Of a stretch of 64,000 bases of DNA, positions 52,789-64,000 are shown piece by piece. The position numbers were made by a program, and so were the translations under genes. Location of the stretch: positions 62,001 to 126,000 of the forward strand of contig NOWV01000084.1 in NCBI GenBank assembly GCA_003344405.1, in the 5' to 3' direction. Numbering within the stretch: position 1 is the first letter of the stretch; each line of letters begins with the position of its first letter. Under the pieces are notes generated by a model. That model saw only the letters and a list, made by a program, of their open reading frames with translations, was not told where the DNA came from and did not search any database. This DNA is from Trichoplax sp. H2 (lineage: Eukaryota > Placozoa > Uniplacotomia > Trichoplacea).

Positions 52789-53835
52789 GTTGGAGTCAGA
52801 CTGAAGTTGCACACTGGCTATAGTATGGCGGAATCCACTATCCGTCAGTCAGAAAACAACTCAGTCCAATCATGGACTACGTAATACACAAGCATGTAGC
52901 CTGTACTGTGCTTTCAGTCACTGTACAATCGGCTGCCTTTCGGTTGCGCATGCGTATTGTAGCACGGTGCACCAGTTGGACTACCCGGACCTTGTGGTCC
53001 AGTCCACTACTAGTACCGTAGTGCATGATAGTTAAGGTTACACCAGCTCAAAGTTAATACTGTACAGTATGGTGTATCAAGGGCGATTCAAGCATGATAG
53101 TAGTCGACTGCGAGCGACGGACGGCGCTGTTGTGGACTCATTCGTGTTGTGGAACATCAGACAGACTTGTACAAGATAGAAAATCATGATAGAATTACTC
53201 TTCTGTACAGCAACGTTGTTCCATCACGGATAGTCCCATACAGGCAAGCTTATACCTGTATGATTCCGTCAGGGACTTGTCAAACTAACACTCTACAGTC
53301 TTTAATAGTCGCTGACTATACTAAGAAGAAAAATTCTTTCGAAATTTATACCGTCATTGCTCAATTTCTCGCTTCCAGCTGGTCCTTAGTGGTCTAAGTC
53401 TACAGTAACCGGACCGCTTTGACTACAGTACAGTACTGTACCAGTTTGCACTGTACAGTACAGTACAGTACTGTAATATTACAGTAGTCTTACAATTCCC
53501 TGATACTGTAGGGTACAGTGCGTTGCGCATGCGCTAATTTCCTGTCGTGGACAGAAGTGGACTGTACTGTAACTGTACCTACAGTACAGTATACTGTACC
53601 GTATGTACTGTACCAATTTGCACTGTACTGTACACTGTACAGTACTGTAATACTGTATTACAGTACTGTAGTCTAACAATTCCCTGATACTGTAGGGTAC
53701 AGTACATTGCGCATGCGCTAGTCGACTATCGTGGACACAACTGGACTGTACCGTACCGTACCGGACTCCACTGCAAGCCTGATGTAGCTGCAAGTTCGAG
53801 CCTAATCGCCATTTGTCAAAGGAAAAGACGCCATC
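52789..53835. promoter_or_regulatory. divergent prefoldin 3/POMP promoter with NRF-1-like sites
   Basis: A 1,047-bp head-to-head region. TGCGCATGCG occurs three times: 52945-52954 (followed by T), 53524-53533 and 53708-53717 (the last two followed by C). The latter two read TGCGCATGCGC, 11 of 12 positions of the NRF-1 consensus YGCGCAYGCGCR. They are notable because CpG is sparse in this AT-rich window. The rest is dominated by GTACAGTA/TACTGTAC words. Confidence 0.6.
53400..53765. repeat. 184-bp duplication with GTACAGTACTGTAC palindromes
   Basis: TTGCGCATGCGCTA recurs at 53523 and 53707, and CAATTCCCTGATACTGTAGG precedes each, giving a 184-bp offset. Between them lie dense self-complementary words (CAGTACTG, TACTGTACAGTA). 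The duplication copied an NRF-1-like motif. The long minus-strand frame here is a by-product of the repeats. Confidence 0.85.
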
Positions 53836-55348
53836 ATGGTGAGTAAGCAGTGGCAATGGCAACTCGTAAAATCTTCCTACAATTGCTTATTTAGCAAGTA
53901 GTAGTGCCTTACTGTTGAATTAGTTGCAAATTAAATACGAATCATGTTGTTGCAGTGGATTTGGACACGATTGTAGTCGAGTAACGCGTGTCAATACTGT
54001 TTGAAAATTTCAATTCAGTATTGTCGATTCCACTGATGACTTAGACAACTCATCAGTTGTAATTGTGTTGGTTACTTCTTCATCTTCATTCTTCTTCTTG
54101 TATTGTACTATCCACTTAGGAAAGCCGAATAGACCCAACACATGCTAATCCACAAACAAATATGGTTATCAACCCCAATACCAATGCCTTTGGTGTACAT
54201 GATGCCATGAGATTCGGGTATGTAATCAAGATGGATGAGACGTAGTGAAGCTAGCATAACCATGATTCACTTTCACTCAGCGACTTGACTTTCTTGTTGG
54301 ATAATTATGTCTGTTGATGACTAATTGTCCTCCAACTTACAGCAACCAAGTAATTATGCTCAATGATCTTTTAGACCTGCTAAAGTTAGAACTACAACAG
54401 GACCTAATCATCCCTTATATCAATCGGAGCTACAGGTATGTAGGAATGAGGTAGTTTTATCCTTAGGCAGCAGATGCCTATTGTATGCCTTAGCAACCAT
54501 GTTTAGTAATCATTTTAGGAAGATTGGTGCAATCTTATCCATAGAAATGTAGCACTCTCAATACATGATACTATCAATCTAGCGCATTCGGCTATCTTGC
54601 CAGTCAGTCTTTATTGATAAATGTGACATCGGTTTGATCAATCGAAGAGACTACTGTAACGTACATAGGTTGAGGATCCAACTATTTTGCAGTGGTATTG
54701 CTTAACAAATTGTAACGCAATCTAAATTCAACTCTTCATACTCGTAGCATGCCAAAAATGCGGAAGAAATGAATCTGTCATTAATGAAACGTGTACAAGG
54801 CGCACACGGTCCTTTCAAATTACACATGGAACGTTCTGTAGCATCGAAAGTAAGCAATGTGCTGTAATTACACCAATAGTAATATCGATTGTTAACTAGT
54901 CACTAGTCGTCATTGAATGAATATGAAATAAAGGATACATCTCTCCTAGTAATAGTTATAATCCACCAACTTGGTTTCGTTGGAATGATACCATAATTAG
55001 ATCAAAAATCCAAAGTAGAAAAGTAATATACGTCAAATTATTCAGTATGAAATGCTTAATCGTTCCCACACTTTACCTTTGTAGATGCATAGATTACCCG
55101 GTATGCACAGTCACATGGTTGCCTTAGACTGTTTAATGGGGACAGATGAAACCATCGATTTTGAAGATTTCCTAGGAGGTCTGCTACAACATATATCGAT
55201 CGATTTAGACGTGTATATGCTACCGTACGCAGTTATTCTGTTACCAATCATCCATAATTGTAACGCTGATTACATCTCATTGTACACAGATGCTAAAGAC
55301 TCCGAAACACAAGTTGACATCCATGCTACTATGGAGGCGAAGTACTAA
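53836..55348 (+). CDS. POMP: proteasome maturation protein POMP (UMP1)
   Basis: Assembly chaperone of the 20S core: it binds the half-proteasome and is degraded when the particle matures. Six exons: 53836-53838 (the ATG codon alone), 54120-54217, 54375-54435, 54748-54849, 55085-55178 and 55290-55348. They total 417 nt and 138 residues; human POMP has 141. Matching segments are FGVHDAMRFG, GPNHPLYQSELQ, LMKRVQGAHGPFKLHMER, LPGMHSHMVALDCLMGTDET and IDFEDFLGDAKDSE. The acceptor at 54374 is preferred over an upstream AG because only it yields the NHPL segment. The last intron (55179-55289, 111 nt) is stop-free and a multiple of three, so the genomic frame reads through it; splicing is favoured because it restores the family C-terminus. 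A poly(A) signal AATAAA lies at 55777. Confidence 0.9.
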
Positions 55349-58300
55349 ATGATTGAGTTAGCTTCGTGTGTAAATTCTATCTAGGTCATTACTTTCTGCT
55401 TTCAAATGATCATTAATCTACGACTTGAAGGAAGACTGTCTAACCATTGAAGAAACTGTTCCATTTTTCTGTCTGGATACAGCCAATTGCTAATATGGAC
55501 ATTGGACATTATACTTATTTTACAATATCGGAAGGGTACTTTGACTAACCGTTAATAGCCAGTGTAGAACTTCTATATAATTATGTTCCCACTCTCATGC
55601 GTCATAGAATAATTTACTCTTGTGGTTAACTAAACTATCGTACTATAATCTCTGTGTATATTGGCTTGATATTCTGTATTGTATACAAATACGTAGGACG
55701 ATTTGCAACTATGATCAGAACTCATTACTAAGAGTCATTTTCACAATGCTGCAGTCTTAATTCTCATGCTATCATCAATAAATGTTTCTCTTATTCGTTA
55801 TTGAGATACTAACCTGCTCGTTTTAAAGACAACTTGTGTCTACTACATTAAGTATTTCTCAAGATTAATTAGTCTTTTCTACGGCGTTGCAAACATACAC
55901 CTAACTCGTATGTCGTTACGAAGCAATGGTAATCAAATTTAATTTGTTACTACTTACTTTGCTGTAGTATGCATGTATCCAATATTGTAAAAGGTATCCC
56001 GCGAGGGATATCCTTACAGCTTAAACACACTTCCTAGTGTCAACTAGGCGAATTTTTTAATTCATTAGTGATCGATTATGAATAAAGCATATACAGTACT
56101 TAACGACATCCGGTAAGAATCAGTAATTTTATAGATTAATTACTGTAATACAAATAATATTTGTCTTCTCTCGGTTCAAAATTTCTACTTTTATTAATGA
56201 TTTAAATTACAAAAGTAATATAGTGCAGACTACAAGACAAGATTCTCTAGCTGGAACAAGTGATACAAGCATATCGATAGCCGTACCTAGTAACCTACGT
56301 TATGGACCATTAGAAATATACTTAGTAGTCCATGCCTATGTTAAATTCCTTTACTTTCTTCTCACACTGAAGTATTGGGACTCATTTGCACAGACTTGAA
56401 ATACTGTACGATATCTATGCATAATATATAATTAATGTATTTATATATTAAATCGATTATAATTTTACAAAATGAGCTCAAAGTATTACCATTTGTTACA
56501 TACTAAAACCTTACTTACACGTTACGATGGAACATAAAGTGATCCTATGTCTGAAGATCACACATTTATACAGTAATCAGACTGATATCTTTATCTGGCT
56601 AATTATAATCCAAAGCATAGTATCAAGTTAAATTTATCAGGTTGTACCTTTGCAAATTCGTTAAATCACCAATATATAATGATAATAAAATAAAGAACTA
56701 ATATTACCCAAAATTACACGATGACCTTAATTCACTTAATTGTCTGTCCATATTTCTTGCAAGTACTCTCAGTAAAATACTCCAGTTTCTTACACCGTTA
56801 TTGATCGATGAAATTGTCCTGATTTCGCAATATAGAGGGTATACACGATTTTATTCCCTTTTATCATAATCTCCTATGGCTGATACCATACGTGCCTTGC
56901 GGTCAAATTTTCAATTAAGTCAAGCCTTGCTCATCCTAAATTGCAGCTAACAGTATTAAAAAGAAATATGGGAGACTACCAAGAAAGAATCTTATTCTAA
57001 ATAAGCTACCTTAAAGAATATGTAATTAAAGAACAATTTCAAACCGGTATTACTTCCAGTCAAGATTTTGTCTACAATTAAGTAATTAATAATATTTACT
57101 ACCGATGGCTTGCTTTATCATCACCAATATCAGCATATGCATATGAGCACTCCATATTCAATTTTATTCAATCGGAATAAAATAAAATGATTTAAAATCA
57201 TCGGGAGTCGCATATTTTATAGTAAAGAAGTATAGAAGAGTATAAACTAATTATCAACCCTAAAATGTATTCAAACAAGACGAGACAGCTCTAAATATTC
57301 AAATCGTGTTCTACTACGACCCCGTACTGAGTAGCCTGCAATGTTTTAATTTTCTTTATTGGTTACAGTACTTAAAAAAATTGGAGTTTAGAGATTCAGA
57401 AGAACTCCTATTTCGAAAGAAATAAATATCTCACCAATACCATCCAACCAAGGCTGAAGCAGGAACTAATTTTAAGCAAGATTAAATTTGATAGATGGTG
57501 TGTATTGTGCAATCGTTGTAAGGGCTTAACATATTCGTATGCATATTTCCTGTTATGAAATACGAAAAGCTCCTTCGTAATCGCCAGCCGCAATTTTTAT
57601 TAACAAACAAGTCTTTGTCGTCTATACATTGTTTATTCGATCAAACTTTATTAGGATCTGATAATTATACGCCTATAGTCCACTCACTGAAAATTAAGTT
57701 ATATCAAATACTGCTCTTAATTTGTTTATTTATAAATAAAATCTTTTCTCTGGCATCGATACCCCTGATAATTCAACATCAAGATGTCCCTATTGTCTCC
57801 TATCTTTACTACAATATTTGGAATATTACTTCCATTTTAAGACAGTCTTTTGTAGCCTTGTTATTTTCCATTGGATCGAATATTAAGAAATCGTACCAAT
57901 TATTACATAATCGTGACTATAAGCTTACTAAATTTATATTTCCTCTTCCTTTATTCAAAAAATGCGAAATAACACTATAAAGCCAACAGCAACAACGCAT
58001 CACTCTTTTACAAATAATCGTATGAGAACTTACTGGTGATCGCTCTTATGCCTCAAATAGTTAATTTAGATAGATGATAATAACAACTGTATCTTAGCCA
58101 TGAATGTGTGATGCTTCTGCTAAACATGGCGAGAATGAATCAACATCATCCATACATTATCCAGCTATTCGTACTAGTGTTATAAAGATATTCTTACCTT
58201 CTAAGTTTTATTACTGGACTACTAAATTAACCCCCAAAATGAGTTGAATGTCTTGTATTCCAAAAATTAGCCGCTAATTTATTTATTCAGCCACAAAAAG

Positions 58301-60838
58301 GGCTTGTTTTATCAATAAAAATTTAGACAAAGCTGTATAGTTACGCTAAGAATAGAAGTTTAGATTAACAAGCTAATGCCATATCGAATTTCGTCTATAA
58401 AATAAATGCTAGCGTGCAAATCTAAAGCATAGCATTTCAATGTCAAAAGAGAAGAAAACCTGATATTAATGGTATATAAAGTTCCGAAAAATCATCAATA
58501 TTTCTGTCATGAGTGCTATAACTGGTAGTAACGAATAATAAATTATTTTGCTTGTTACTGACAGTATCTGAATAAAAGAAATAATTCCAAAATTTTTGAA
58601 ACTTAATATTATTATTTGTGAACCTTCTAATATCTATTGACACATAATTGAGAACTTACTGCTGTAACAGTTCATTCTTAATGCCGTTCTAGTTACAATA
58701 GCTTCTTTTTATTTCATCATCTTTGTTTATGTGTATGACATGCTTTTTCTGTAATTATAATTTTCTGTTTACTACTTGAAAATAACGCTGTGTGTATTTC
58801 CAACTCTGAATAATCCTATACCACCAACCTAAATTTCAATTGGTAGATATATATATGTGATCAAATGATTGTTCTATCATAACAGAACAGCAATGTTACC
58901 TTAACTCCTTTCCTAGCATCTACTTATGTAATTGAGTAAGCTATTTATTGAGCTTGTACTGATTGTGAGCTATATATATCCTAATTCGTTTAAGGCATAA
59001 ATACTTTGTTAAATTCTTTCATTCGTGTGTTGCACAAAGTGTAATTCTTCAATTCAATCAGATATGTTATTATAAATAATGCACAAAATACCTCCATTAA
59101 GTATGATAACGATTTCATAATGAAATGAGAGGACGATAAGCAGCTTTCACTAGCATAAAGAAACAATGAATTTATCCATATCCTCTATACCAATATTATT
59201 AAACTTTTCATCGATTCCTATGTTATTCTTCTGTAAATAACTTGCACATTTTATGCCTCCAATCATTTCTACTATTTAATTTAATGTATTTAGTCAGCAT
59301 TCACGGATACTCTAGTAACAGGCTGATAATGTTAAATTAATTAACTCGATCAGCAACTTAGCATATGTATGTTATAAATGTGGTAATGTAGGTAAACGCA
59401 GAATAGCACAACATTCGGGAGCAATCAGTTTGCTATTGCCATTGCACTAATATTACTTAATTCCCTATACGTTTGTTCCGGTTACTGCTAGGTAAAATAT
59501 CCTATTTCTATCATCATTTCTACAAACTAAAATGATTGATATCCTTAATTTTCATTAAATCTTTACCATATTTTTATTGATGCCTAAAATATTCAATGAC
59601 CATTTTTATAATAGGCAGTGCGATTTCACATATCGCATTTATTAACTTAATCAAAAGATACTTTTGGGTTATAGACATGGATATAATGCGACTCTAAATA
59701 TTACACATTAGCATATCATGCAAATTTGCTTGCTTTAGCAAAGAATGATATTACAAACATCTTAATTTTTCACGGGGTTACTTTATTTACGATACGTAAC
59801 CATATGATGTTCTTGTGTAATTTTACGTCATATATTAATCATAAATTATTAATTCATTTAGGCTTTGGCGTACTCTTCCATTATTGCACAATTTCTCAAC
59901 TGGGATAGATGTTGAAACCACTAGACAACATCAATCCTCAAAAATAACTTGTGTAACATTTACGTTTAATTATAATTTATTCAATACTTGAATCTATTAT
60001 AAAAATAATAGATTATAGTGGCAATTTATCTTGTATCATACTAATGATCATGATTTTATCCTTTTTATTAATCCATGTTGTCCAAATATCTTGTATAGGT
60101 AATTATTATGAGAGTACACGGCAATTAAAGTTGCGACATATTTTACGATATTTTCGTCCTAACAGCATGATCATTTGTCGTAGCAATATCCTTCCTTTAA
60201 TGCAAATCTAGCATCAGACAAAGACATCGACGCTATAAAACAGCGTGGTGTCGTTATTTTGATTGTTTTTTACTGCATCTTGTTATGACGACTGAGCATT
60301 GGATGTTTTAGTCATTACAAACAAAATCAAAAAGTAGAATTGTATATTTATATTATTACTAGATGCACGTATACGCCGACCTGTCTGAATACCTGTTACT
60401 TAGTTGTCAGAGGTATTTCATACCTCGTTATGAACTAAAATCGAATTATATATATATAAACATTCAATAAATTTTGACCCTAGTGGTCTGAGATAATAAA
60501 ATCAACAGCCAATCCAAATCGTCAAATCTTACATAAAAATATAAATAAATCATTTTATCCTTCGGCAGGTGGTTATTGATCACAATTCAAAGAAAATAAC
60601 GCTGCAGGACGATGTTTAAGAAAAGAATTATACTATACTGCTTTATAGCTAATGAGAATTTCAGTCCCATTTTTCTACACTTGCAGTATAACAGCCAGGC
60701 AAGTATTCTCTTATCAAGAGGCTCATTCTAATTTTATTAAAATTGAATAATTTCGTCATTTTCATTCTCATTCGAGTACCACTATTAGTTCAATAGGGTC
60801 CAATATATTGTAAACTTTTTTATCTAGACTGCTTCTCT
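55349..60838. other. 5.5-kb intergenic region, no gene seen
   Basis: AT-rich. The longest frame (57555-57980, +, 141 codons) begins with a true ATG and has two hydrophobic stretches, but I recognise no family and no splice partner. A perfect-looking hairpin (GGTATCCC-GCGA-GGGATA) lies at ~55993-56013. No tRNA or other RNA gene recognised. Confidence 0.5.
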
Positions 60839-63695
60839 ATGGCGCTATCAAGATTAAGCCTATGGCAGTTGCTAGTCAATCTTGGATGGATATTGCTGCT
60901 ACCTAGTTTAGGTTAGAGATTTACGGATATTTGCTATTACATATTATTCATGGTGTTCTTTGAATGTCAGCTATTTCTAATGGAATGTTATCATTGCTTA
61001 CATTTCTTCATCAATTCTTTTTACATTTTTCCGATAATTATTTTTACAGTCCTTCTACTCCTTTCGTAATATAGTAAAACTGTAAAATTATTTACAATAT
61101 AACATCCAAATTTAAGAGCATTTATTAAAAAGATGCGAAAAGAAAAATTTTGCACTCATGTGAATTGATAACAGTACTGTCTACGAGCATGGCAATAGAT
61201 TTATACCCCTCCATATGTAAAATAACAAAATTTTCCAGTTATGTAATACACATTGTAGACAATTAAGGCTTATATGGCAAAATAATTTTGATTTTAAACT
61301 AGACATTTTGATGCAATATTGAATTAAAGGAATTTTTCGTGAAATAGAGTGCAATTATCTGCTACTATTAGCAATTTAAGATAGATAACTCATTTAATTT
61401 CTGAATCCTTTCAGTAAAAAATATTTCTTGTACGTAAAATCGTATCGACCTAATGGATAGCATTTGCAGATAATACTGCAGTAATTTATATACAATTCAC
61501 TCCATAAAGTACCAAGTAATTTATCGTGAGACTAACGATATCGAAATTCTATCGTATTATCTAGGAACAGTTTGATCGATTTTTAAATTTTTCTCATCAT
61601 TCTCTACGCAATGCGACCTTTATCCTTAGTTTAATTTTTATATAAATAAGTAATTAAAGGCGTTAAGTACGTAAATAGTCATCTGAGTAACATGAAATAC
61701 TATAAAATTTAATTATATCGAATCCAGACTATGGTATTATAGCCATCAACCTGAGAATCATGCCATGAATTTCTCTATTAAGTAAACAAAAATTATGAGC
61801 GTAAAGTAAGCACAAATCTTTGACCTTGTATTTCGGGTAATATAACTAGATTATTTAAAATGAACATTCAGACTATGTCTTTGATGTTGCGAGATGTTTT
61901 ACTCAAATAGTTGTAGATTTTTTTATTTAAATTACTTAAATGATTGCTATCTGCAGACCTATTATGGGTTCTTATTGTTCATACGAGAGCTAACATTATT
62001 CCAGTAACAGCTTTTCAGCTCTATATGTATTCTATGCGCAAACCGTACCTGCAATGGAATTTTTGAAATATTTAAGACATCATACGAAGATACAGTGCAT
62101 ACTTGTATTCGACTAGCTTAATCCATCATTGAATATATAGAAGAAAGAAGTGTTGAGCAGTGAAGGCATTTTATTTCTAGTTCTCGAAGCTAAGCCTTCT
62201 TCCCAGCAAGAGGCTTGAGGGGTATCATTTTATCCATCTTAAGCCCTAATTAGCAGGAAAGGTAGTAATTTAATATCCCTTATTGACCGTAAGCCAGAGC
62301 TGTCTTCCTTGAAGGGGAGAAGTAATATACCGAATATAAACAGACTTCTAAGCTAAAAGAAATTTACTACTTCAAATCATGCTTAATTCACCACTTGATC
62401 ATGTTAGATGTGTAAATTAAATTAGTGATACGAACCATTTTTTCAGATCCATTCAATTTTATTCCGCACAGCGGCACAATTACTGCAATAAAATCTTGAT
62501 TTTGTGGGTCACATTTCAATATATGCTATATAAGCTTCAGAAACTAGAAAGGATTTAAGATTTTGCACATAATCGCAAGTTTTAGTGGTCATAAAAAGGA
62601 AAATAATCATAGGAAGGCAAACTACTAATATTGAAAATTAAAATGTTTCATTTGATATCTTAATATTTATTTCCCATCAAACTAAAGATCATTCTTTCTT
62701 CCCTTTAACTTGGCAAGAGTTGAAAAATATATGCTGTGTTTAGTTCAAAGTTTAGAATATATCCTTCAGTAAGATTTTCACGATTTAGTTTTCTTAATTT
62801 AGACAACACTTTTCTAGAAAATTCGGTGTTTAAAAATTTACAAGAGGAAATTAAGTATAAGTATAAAGAGTTTTTAACTGATATTGACTATAATATACCC
62901 GTATATCAAAAAGGAATATAAAATTACGTTCGAAACTAAATGGTAATGTAAAGCTGCTTAGCTAATTCGGTGTTTAAAAATTTACAGCAGGAAATTAGGT
63001 ATAAGTATAAAAGTTCTCTATTGATATTTACAATAATATACGCGTATATCTAAAGGAATTAAAATTATGTTCGAAACTAACCATTGATGTAAAGCTGCTG
63101 ATCTAATTTGATCTTTAAAAATTTGCAACACGGAATCAATCATAAGTATTAAGAGTTTTCTATCGACATTTATAGTAAAATACACTTACATCAAAAAGGA
63201 ATTTAAAATTATGTTCAAAATTAACAAGTAACGTAAAGCTCCTTAGTTTCGGCTCACATTTTACAATATCGATCAGTTTTGCACAATGTATTAATAAATT
63301 ATACGGGCAACTATAAAGTCAGCTGAAAAGTTATCACGCTTTAATATATTGACCTTTATCCTAATAAAGTTGTCAGCTAATCCTACAATGCAGCTAATTT
63401 GGCTCTTCTTCTGTAATTGTAGGTTATAGTCAACAAACATTATCGAATTTAGAATGTTATATACGCCAAGGCAAATCCTATCGTGGATATCATAATAAAA
63501 CGAGAAATGGAATTCCTTGCCAAGCTTGGAAGCTTCAAATGCCTCATTCACATCCTTATGGCCCTGAAAGTAACCCTAATGCCGGATTAATTAGCAATTA
63601 CTGCCGTAATCCAAGCAGTTCTGATCGTAATAGACCATGGTGCTATACAGTGTCTAAAAATATTTCTTGGGATTATTGCCAAGTGGAAAAGTGCA
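60839..63695 (+). CDS. secreted or membrane kringle-domain protein (5' part; runs past the window)
   Basis: Two exons are proposed. Exon 1 (60839-60911) is an ATG followed by a 24-residue signal peptide: MALSRLSLWQLLVN, then a hydrophobic core GWILLLPSL, ending in phase 1 at G|GTTAGA. Exon 2 (63423-63695) is a complete kringle flanked by phase-1 introns, the usual symmetrical exon type for shuffled extracellular modules. The join makes a Gly codon. All six kringle cysteines are present: LECYIRQGKSYRG, GIPCQAW, NYCRNP, PWCYT, DYCQVEKC. The 2.5-kb intron could hide another exon. The rest of the protein lies beyond the window, so plasminogen-like, ROR-like, Kremen-like and other kringle architectures cannot be told apart. 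The kringle is certain; the exon 1 link is an inference. Confidence 0.7.
62815..63245. repeat. ~143-bp tandem repeat inside the kringle-gene intron
   Basis: Three units share TTTAAAAATTTACA, GGAAATTA-GTATAAGTATAA, GATATT-ACAATAATATAC and AAATTA-GTTCGAAACTAA...TGTAAAGCTGCT. TTTAAAAATTT occurs near 62829, 62973 and 63113. They are diverged from one another, and the short frame at 62736-62921 lies within the first unit. Confidence 0.82.
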
Positions 63696-64000
63696 GTAAG
63701 TTTACCACACTATAGTATTGCATTTATATATATCACTTAGCTATTCTCTGTTCTACCGGTTCGGCTACGGAAGTTAAATTATTTTTTCAAGTAAATTACT
63801 AAACTAATATTCTGTCATTAAAATATTAAAAATGCAAACCACTTGTTACGCTTTTAGTATTTCCCATTAGATTATCATGTAATAACTATGTGAAATACTG
63901 CAATAGAAATAATATTAGAATTACAGCATCACTAGATTTACTTATGTATTAGACTATCGCTTGTTTGATTGCTATATGATACATGTCCCATTCTTGATTA

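Noticed and set aside
53479-53862. 127-codon minus-strand frame
   Set aside because: It covers the duplicated TACAGTA-rich promoter sequence and POMP's first codon; composition (CTV, YST repeats) reflects the repeat.
57555-57980. 141-codon frame with two hydrophobic segments, possibly TM6-TM7 of a receptor
   Set aside because: No DRY, CWxP or NPxxY-type motif and no upstream membrane segments in frame; too weak to call a receptor fragment.

Overview
This is a eukaryotic nuclear window: AT-rich DNA, genes split into many short exons by GT..AG introns of about 60-400 bp, and exons that translate into recognisable animal proteins. The gene set (PDE10-type phosphodiesterase, RPGR, JIP3/4, FCHSD-type F-BAR protein, LAS1L, prefoldin 3, POMP, a secreted kringle protein) indicates a metazoan. 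The compact, AT-rich, intron-rich style with deep conservation suggests a non-bilaterian such as a placozoan, which is an inference. Orthology calls come from reading translated exons against remembered family features; no search was run.

Layout: 1-5100 is gene-free and packed with minisatellites (62, 113 and 129 bp periods). 5113-11106 (+) is a GAF-GAF-PDE gene of PDE10 type, 5' end unresolved. 11107-15897 is intergenic, with a degenerate 120-160 bp repeat and, just before the next gene, an RFX X-box-like motif. 15898-22320 (+) is an RPGR-type gene: RCC1 propeller, a huge Asp/Lys-rich exon, and a C-terminal CTLL prenylation box. Tail to tail with it, 23053-31166 (-) is JIP3/JIP4. 31167-40973 is a 9.8 kb gene-free stretch with tandem duplications and two 20-N gaps that enclose an alternative-haplotype contig. 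40974-45533 (+) is an FCHSD/nervous-wreck-like F-BAR-SH3 gene. 47573-50716 (+) is LAS1L, convergent with prefoldin 3 at 51183-52788 (-). Prefoldin 3 is divergent from POMP at 53836-55348 (+), and their shared 1 kb promoter carries three NRF-1-like GCGCATGCG motifs. 55349-60838 shows no gene. 60839 onwards (+) is the start of a secreted kringle protein that runs off the window.

The genes do not form one pathway. They are housekeeping or signalling genes: ribosome assembly, chaperone and proteasome assembly, ciliary gate, axonal-type transport scaffold, membrane bending and cyclic-nucleotide breakdown. The most interesting points are the RPGR architecture, which joins in one reading frame an ORF15-like acidic region and a CaaX box that mammals place in separate isoforms, together with its upstream X-box. 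Next are the NRF-1-like sites in the prefoldin/POMP promoter, several stop-free introns of length 3n, and the collapsed-haplotype insertion around the N gaps.
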